The position numbers and the translations under genes were made by a program. 6,683 bases of DNA from Oscillospiraceae bacterium. GTDB lineage: Bacteria; Bacillota; Clostridia; Oscillospirales; Oscillospiraceae. Positions 1-5,500 of the stretch are shown piece after piece; the stretch's first letter is position 1, and each line of letters starts with the position of its first letter. The stretch spans positions 1 to 6,683 of the forward strand of contig JAFXBH010000002.1 of the NCBI GenBank assembly GCA_017521875.1. The letters are read 5' to 3'. The notes below the pieces were generated by a model, which made no database searches, was not told where the DNA came from, and saw only the letters and a program-made list of their open reading frames with translations.

Positions 1-1
1 G

Positions 2-1105
2 CCCAACATCGCATACTGCTACCCCGACCACGTTGCTCTGTACAACCTGGCAGGCGCAGTTGCACACCTGGATAACCTGATCGACAGCAAGATCGAAGTG
101 ACCCGTGAAGATGGCACCAAGGAAATCATCGGTCTGACCGATGAGCAGAAGGCTGACTTCATCGAAGGTTACTACAACGAAGGTAAGCAGTTTGGTGACG
201 GCCTGATGTACACCATGCCTCTGAGTAAGTCCACCGAGGTTCTGTACTACAACAAGACCTTCTTCGAAGCCAACAACCTGACCGTTCCCACTACTTGGGA
301 CGAACTGGAAAAGGTTTGCGAGCAGATCAAGAAGATTGATCCCGAATCCATTCCTCTGGGTTACGACTCTGAAGGCAACTGGTTCATTACCATGTGTGAG
401 CAGAGCAACTCTCCCTACACCAGCGCCGGTGATGACCACTACCTGTTCGACAACGACATCAATAAGGCTTTCGTTAAGAAGTTCAACGGCTGGTACAACA
501 AGGGCTACCTGACCACCCAGACTCTGTACGGCGCATATACCTCCGGCCTGTTCACCGCTCAGGAAGGCATCAAGAGTTATATGTCCATCGGTTCTTCTGC
601 AGGTGCAACTCACCAGCGTCCTGACAAGGTAGACGGCGCTTACCCCTTCGAAGTGGGCATCGCTACCATTCCTCAGCTGAGCAAGGATAACCAGAAGGTT
701 ATCTCTCAGGGTCCCAGCCTGTGCATCTTCCAGAAGAGCAATCCTCAGGAAGTAATCGCTTCCTGGCTGTTTGTCAAGTTCCTGACCACCAATGTGGCAT
801 TCCAGGCTGAGTTTGGTATGGCTTCCGGTTACGTTCCCGTACTGAAGTCTGTTAGCGAAAACGAAGTTTACGCAGATTACCTGAACAGCGCTGACGGCGG
901 TGACTATGTTTCCGCTCTGGCTGCTAAGATCTGTCTGGATCAGCAGGATGCTTACTACACCTCTCCCGCATTCAACGGTTCTTCCATCGCCCGTGATCAG
1001 GTTGGCGCTCTGATGTCCAAGTGCCTGGTTCTCACCGAAGATATCGACAATCAGATCAATCGCGCATTCCAGGATGCGATTGACGAATGTGAATACAACG
1101 GATAA
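2..1105 (+). CDS. ABC transporter extracellular solute-binding protein, family 1 (5'-partial)
   Basis: This would be the ligand-capturing lipoprotein of an ABC importer, in the sugar/oligosaccharide-type SBP family 1, working outside the membrane. The frame is open from base 2 to the TAA at 1103-1105, giving 367 residues. The in-frame GTG at 98 is not the start, because the 32 codons before it already read as family sequence (PDHVALYNLAGAV...LDNLID, the typical first-lobe segment). Family members usually have about 420-450 residues, so the signal peptide and about 60-100 residues lie upstream. Visible family marks are STEVLYYNK (fragment residues 77-85), the following PTTWDEL segment, the QGPSLCIFQKS strand and the C-terminal SWLFVKFL...GYVPV region. 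The substrate cannot be read from the sequence; SBP family 1 mostly binds sugars or glycerol phosphates. No permease or ATPase gene follows, so those components must lie upstream or elsewhere. The stop is only 6 bases before the next gene, suggesting one mRNA. Confidence 0.9.
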   Translation, partial: PNIAYCYPDHVALYNLAGAVAHLDNLIDSKIEVTREDGTKEIIGLTDEQKADFIEGYYNEGKQFGDGLMYTMPLSKSTEVLYYNKTFFEANNLTVPTTWDELEKVCEQIKKIDPESIPLGYDSEGNWFITMCEQSNSPYTSAGDDHYLFDNDINKAFVKKFNGWYNKGYLTTQTLYGAYTSGLFTAQEGIKSYMSIGSSAGATHQRPDKVDGAYPFEVGIATIPQLSKDNQKVISQGPSLCIFQKSNPQEVIASWLFVKFLTTNVAFQAEFGMASGYVPVLKSVSENEVYADYLNSADGGDYVSALAAKICLDQQDAYYTSPAFNGSSIARDQVGALMSKCLVLTEDIDNQINRAFQDAIDECEYNG

Positions 1106-1111
1106 GCGCAT

Positions 1112-2506
1112 ATGCTGAAACAAATTTTAACCTTATTATTGGCACTGCTTCTCACAGTCGGCTGTTTGGCCGGCTGTGGGAAGACCCCCGAACCCACTAC
1201 CCCGACTACCCCCAGTGCCCCCAGCACACCCACGGAAGGTACGGAGGGCACCCAGCCCACCGAAGGGGAGCAAAGCGCAGAGGTCATTGACTATGCCGCG
1301 CAGGTGAAACTGAATGAAAATTCCGGCACCGCCCAGCAGAAGGTTACAGTCAAGATGTACATCGACGGTGATACCACCCATTTCTATGTACCTTCCTCTG
1401 TTATGCCCGGTGGCGTGCTGAAAGGCCGTTATCTGGCAGTGAATACTCCGGAATCCACCGGTAAGATCGAAGAGTACGGCAAGAAGGCTTCCGCCTTTAC
1501 CAAGGAGAAACTCTCTGAGGCCACTTCTATCATTCTGGAATCCGAGACTGCTGCCTGGGAAGCCGATTCCACCGGCGACCGGTATCTGGTTTGGGTTTGG
1601 TATAAAACTGCAGAGTCTGAAGACTACCGCAACCTGAACATCGAACTGCTGCAAAACGGTTTGGCCATCGCCAGCAGTTCCGCCAACAACCAGTATGGCG
1701 ATGTTTGTATGGCGGCCATTAACCAAGCAAAGAAGCAGAAACTCAATGTCCATTCCGGTCAGAAAGACCCGGACTTCTTCTACGGCGAAGCCGTGGAACT
1801 GACACTTAAGGAACTGCGCAGCAATGTGGAAAAGTATGACGGTATGAAAGTAGCCTTCAACGGCGTGGTTACTGTCAACGACAGTAACAGTGTCTATGTG
1901 GAAGACTACGATGCCGAAACGGATATGTACTACGGTATGAGCGTATACTATGGCTACAATCTGAACGGCAAGGGCCTGGAGATTCTGAATGTGGGCAACG
2001 AAGTGCGTATCGTTGGCTCTGTTCAGTATTACGAAGCCGGCGGCACCTATCAGGTTTCCGACCTGAACTACCGGCTTATGAAGCCCAACGATCCCGGCAA
2101 CATCCAGAAAATCAGTGAGGGTAACAAACCCGCATTTGTGGTAACCGATGCGGACAAGTTCCTGAACGGTAAGGTCAACATCGTCAATGATGAGGGCGAA
2201 GGCATTACCGCCAATTACGCGGCAATGGCAATGAGCACCTCCATTCAGATGAACGGCCTGAAGGTGGTAGATTCCTACACTACCACCGACGAGGAAAGTT
2301 CCTCCAAGGGTGCATTCACCCTGACCTGTAAGGTAGGTAACCATACTGTTGATGTGCGTACCACCGTGTTGGTTGGCAAGGACGGTAAATTGGTCACTGC
2401 TGACACCTACGAAGGTAAGACTATCAATGTTAAGGGCATTGTAGACTATTACAACGGCACCTACCAGATTAAAGTATTCTCCGCGGATAACATCCAAATT
2501 CAATAA
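1112..2506 (+). CDS. Lipoprotein with SNase-like (thermonuclease) domain and two C-terminal OB-fold-like domains
   Basis: A complete 464-residue gene whose likely role is cleavage of nucleic acid at the cell surface. Residues 1-22 are a lipoprotein signal peptide (MLKQ, a leucine-rich core, lipobox LAGC with Cys22). Residues 23-55 are a T/P/E/G-rich stalk. The SNase-like domain spans about 78-216. It has the metal-site DGDT at 85-88, an Arg-35-like R106, the NTPE motif at 111-114, EYGKKASAFTKEKL, an R157 that fits the catalytic Arg-87, and the closing helix KKQKLNVHSG. Staphylococcal nuclease has Asp (D40, a calcium ligand) where this protein has Asn111; the Glu43 equivalent, E114, is kept. 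Residues ~227-325 look like an OB fold (MKVAFNGVV...VRIVGSVQYY). Residues ~346-464 look like a second one, ending INVKGIVDYYNGTYQIKV, which resembles the repeats of the next gene. ATG 1112 is chosen because it gives an exact signal peptide. No good ribosome site precedes it, so coupling to the upstream stop is likely. Activity is inferred from motifs. Confidence 0.9.
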   Translation: MLKQILTLLLALLLTVGCLAGCGKTPEPTTPTTPSAPSTPTEGTEGTQPTEGEQSAEVIDYAAQVKLNENSGTAQQKVTVKMYIDGDTTHFYVPSSVMPGGVLKGRYLAVNTPESTGKIEEYGKKASAFTKEKLSEATSIILESETAAWEADSTGDRYLVWVWYKTAESEDYRNLNIELLQNGLAIASSSANNQYGDVCMAAINQAKKQKLNVHSGQKDPDFFYGEAVELTLKELRSNVEKYDGMKVAFNGVVTVNDSNSVYVEDYDAETDMYYGMSVYYGYNLNGKGLEILNVGNEVRIVGSVQYYEAGGTYQVSDLNYRLMKPNDPGNIQKISEGNKPAFVVTDADKFLNGKVNIVNDEGEGITANYAAMAMSTSIQMNGLKVVDSYTTTDEESSSKGAFTLTCKVGNHTVDVRTTVLVGKDGKLVTADTYEGKTINVKGIVDYYNGTYQIKVFSADNIQIQ

Positions 2507-2510
2507 TTTC

Positions 2511-2517
2511 AAAGGAG
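2511..2517 (+). promoter_or_regulatory. Shine-Dalgarno site for the giant lipoprotein gene
   Basis: AAAGGAG lies six bases before ATG 2524, a near-perfect anti-16S match at ideal spacing, and fixes that start. The whole gap between the two genes (2507-2523) is 17 bases, leaving no room for a separate promoter or terminator. The gene upstream at 1112 lacks a comparable site. Confidence 0.85.
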
Positions 2518-2523
2518 TTTGCT

Positions 2524-5500
2524 ATGAGAAAATTAATTGCATGGCTTCTGCTCTTGACCTTGTGCCTGGGCTTGTTCGCAGGCTGTAAGAAGCAGAAACC
2601 CCAAGAAACTGATCCCACAACTGCTCCGACCACTCCTGTGACCACCGATCCCACCGAACCCAACAACGGCGGCGCAGTCAAGTCGGAACTGGAAGCAGCC
2701 CTTGAGTATATCAAGACTGTTTACAGAAAGCCCAGCGAAAAGACCCCCAAGGACTTCCAGCGTATTGGCAACGTTCCCGTGAACGGCAAGAACTACGAAG
2801 TTGTTTGGACTGTCAATGTGGGCGAAGACATTATTAAGATCGTCAAGGGTGACAACGGTATGGTCACCATTGATGTGAAGGAAGATGTAGAAGCAGAGGT
2901 CAAGTATGTCCTGACCGCTACCATCTCCGACGACAAGGGCAACAAGGTTTCCTATTCCTGGAATCACCTGATCCCCGTGGCCGGCAATATGGTTGACATC
3001 GTCAACGATGCTTACGCACTGGAGCCCGGCGCATCTATGGACTACGAAGTTACCCTGACCGGTAAGGTCGTCTCCATCGACACTCCCTGGGATGCAGGTT
3101 ACAAGAACATCACTGTTACCATCGTGGTTGCAGGCGCAGAGGGCAAGCCCATTCAGTGCTACCGTCTGGGCGGCGACGGCGCTGACAAGTTGAAGCCCAA
3201 CGATACCATTACCGTTACCGGTAAACTGAAGAACTACAACGGCACCATCGAATTCGATGCCGGTTGTACTCTGGACAAACTGGTAGCCGGCGAAGAAGTC
3301 AAGGCTCCTTCCGATCCCAAGCAGATCCTGAAGGATGCATACGCCCTGGCTGAAGGCGGCGCTCTGCCTTACAAGTCCACCCTGACCGGTGTTGTCACCA
3401 AGATCAACACCGAGTACAGCATGCAGTACAAGAACCTGACCGTTACCATCGTGGTAGGCGGCGATACTGCCAAGGCTATTCAGTGCTACCGCCTGAGTGG
3501 CGATAAGGCCGACCAGATCGGCGTAGGCGACACCATCACCGTTACCGGTTGGATCGTCAACTATAAGGGCACTGTGCAGTTCAACCAAGGCTGTACTCTG
3601 GACAAGTTCCAGGATACCGGCAAGAACGAGCCCAAGCCCGAAGATACCTTTACTACCACTCTGGTTCCCGAAATCGTGACCGCTCCCCAGGCTGGCGTGG
3701 CTTACAAGTTCTTCATGTTCCAGAAGTCTTACGAGAAGAACTTCTACCTGACCGGCGAAATGGACGGCTTCTACTATCAGACTACATACGATCCTGCCAA
3801 GGCAGTGGATGTATTCGTAGAAGAAGTTTCCGGTGGTTACCGCCTGTACTTCATGAAGGGCAATGTAAAGAACTACCTGGAAATCGTAAGAGCAATGGGT
3901 ACTGACAACAAGATGCACAACAACGTTGTCTTCACCACCACTCCCACTGCAGTTGCCAAGTGGAATGCCACCATTAAGTCCTTCACTTTCGAACTGGATG
4001 TAGATGGCACCAAGACTGATTACTACTTCGGCACCTACGAATTCTACAAGACCTTCAGTGCATCCGATGTTGCCCGTATTACCGGTGAAAATGCCGGCAA
4101 GATGGACACCGAGAACTTTGTTGGCCGTCTGGCTACCCTGAAGGAAACCAAGGTCAGCGAGGCCGAGAAGGCATACGAGCAACTGAAGACCGACTATCCC
4201 CCCGCAGATGGCGCTCTCAGCACCACCGAGGACTTCACCCGTAAGAACGTTTACGATGTAGACGGCAAGAAGGTGAATGTTGTCTGGACTGTTGATAACG
4301 ATGCAGTAGTCGTTGAGAATAACAATGACGGCACTGTTACCATTAAGGTCGTTCGCGGCGAAGAAGCCATCTCCTACAAACTGACCGCAACCATCACCGA
4401 TGGCGACAAGACCCTGACTTCCTCTTGGGACTGCGTCGTTCCTGCAGTTCCCGCAACTTCTCCCAAGGATATCCTGGACGCAGCCTATGCTCTGCAGCCC
4501 GGTGAATCCCTGGCTGATGCCGTAACCCTGACCGGTATTGTTGCCAGCATCGACTCCGCATACAGCGAGCAGTACGGCAATATTACCGTTACCATCTTCG
4601 TAGAAGATATGCTGGATAAGCCCGTTCAGTGCTTCCGCCTGACCGGTGAAGGTGCGAAAGATATTGCCTTTGGCGATAACATCACTGTTACCGGTATCCT
4701 GAAGAATTACAACGGCACCATCGAATTCGATGCCGGCTGTACTCTGGACGCCCGCAAAACCATGCTAGAGATCGTGGATGCAGGTTATGCTCTGGAATCC
4801 GGTAAGGCTATGGATCGCGCTTACACCCTGATTGGTGTGATCACTAGCGTGGATACTCCTTACAGCGAACAGTACGGAAACATTACCGTTACCATCGCTG
4901 TTCCCGGTTGCGAAGACAAGCCCATCCAGTGCTTCCGCCTGAAGGGCGAAGGTGCCGCTGAACTGACTGCCGGTTATATGGTAGCCGTCTACGGTACTCT
5001 GAAGAACTACAATGGCACTATCGAGTTCGACGCCGGCTGCGCTCTGCTTGACTATGCTGCACCCGAATCCGAAGAACCCGAACCCGAGACACTGACCATC
5101 CCTGAAGCCAACACTCTGGGCGCTGCTCAGACCGGCTACACTGAGGAACTGTACATTGTTTCCGGTACAATTTCTCAGGTTGCCAATACCACTTACGGTA
5201 ATATCTACATCTCCGATGCAGCAGGCAACAGTTTCTACCTGTACGGCCTGTACGATGCAGAAGGCAATCGTTATGACGCAATGGCTCTGAAGCCTGCCGT
5301 TGGCGATGTGCTGACTGTTGTGGGTGCTGTAGGTCAGTACAATGGCGCTCCTCAGATGAAGAACGCCGTGATCGTGGAGCATATTCCCGCTCTGACCATC
5401 CCCGCTGCTAACGAACTGGGTGCTGCTCAGTCCGGCAGTTACACCGAGCAGGCATACATGGTATCCGGCATTGTGACCGAGATTAAGAATGCCACTTACG

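Noticed and set aside
98..100. GTG as start of the solute-binding protein
   Set aside because: Family sequence continues in frame upstream to the window edge and no signal peptide follows the GTG, so the gene is cut by the window rather than starting here.
1136..2512. Minus-strand open frame of 458 codons opposite the nuclease-like gene
   Set aside because: The plus strand encodes a clear SNase-like lipoprotein over the same bases. The antisense product is a codon-bias shadow.
2507..2523. Promoter or terminator between the second and third genes
   Set aside because: The gap is only 17 bases and is filled by the ribosome site; no hairpin with a T run or -35/-10 pair is visible.
3649..4140. 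Frameshift or inserted element between the two duplicated blocks
   Set aside because: The frame stays open with the same codon style on both sides and no inverted terminal repeats or transposase remnants, so it is treated as a genuine domain.
2533..4182. Long minus-strand open frame of 549 codons
   Set aside because: It lies wholly inside the plus-strand giant lipoprotein, which has a signal peptide, a ribosome site and repeated modules. The reverse translation is low-complexity and has no recognisable domain; it arises because the sense strand rarely uses codons that give antisense stops.
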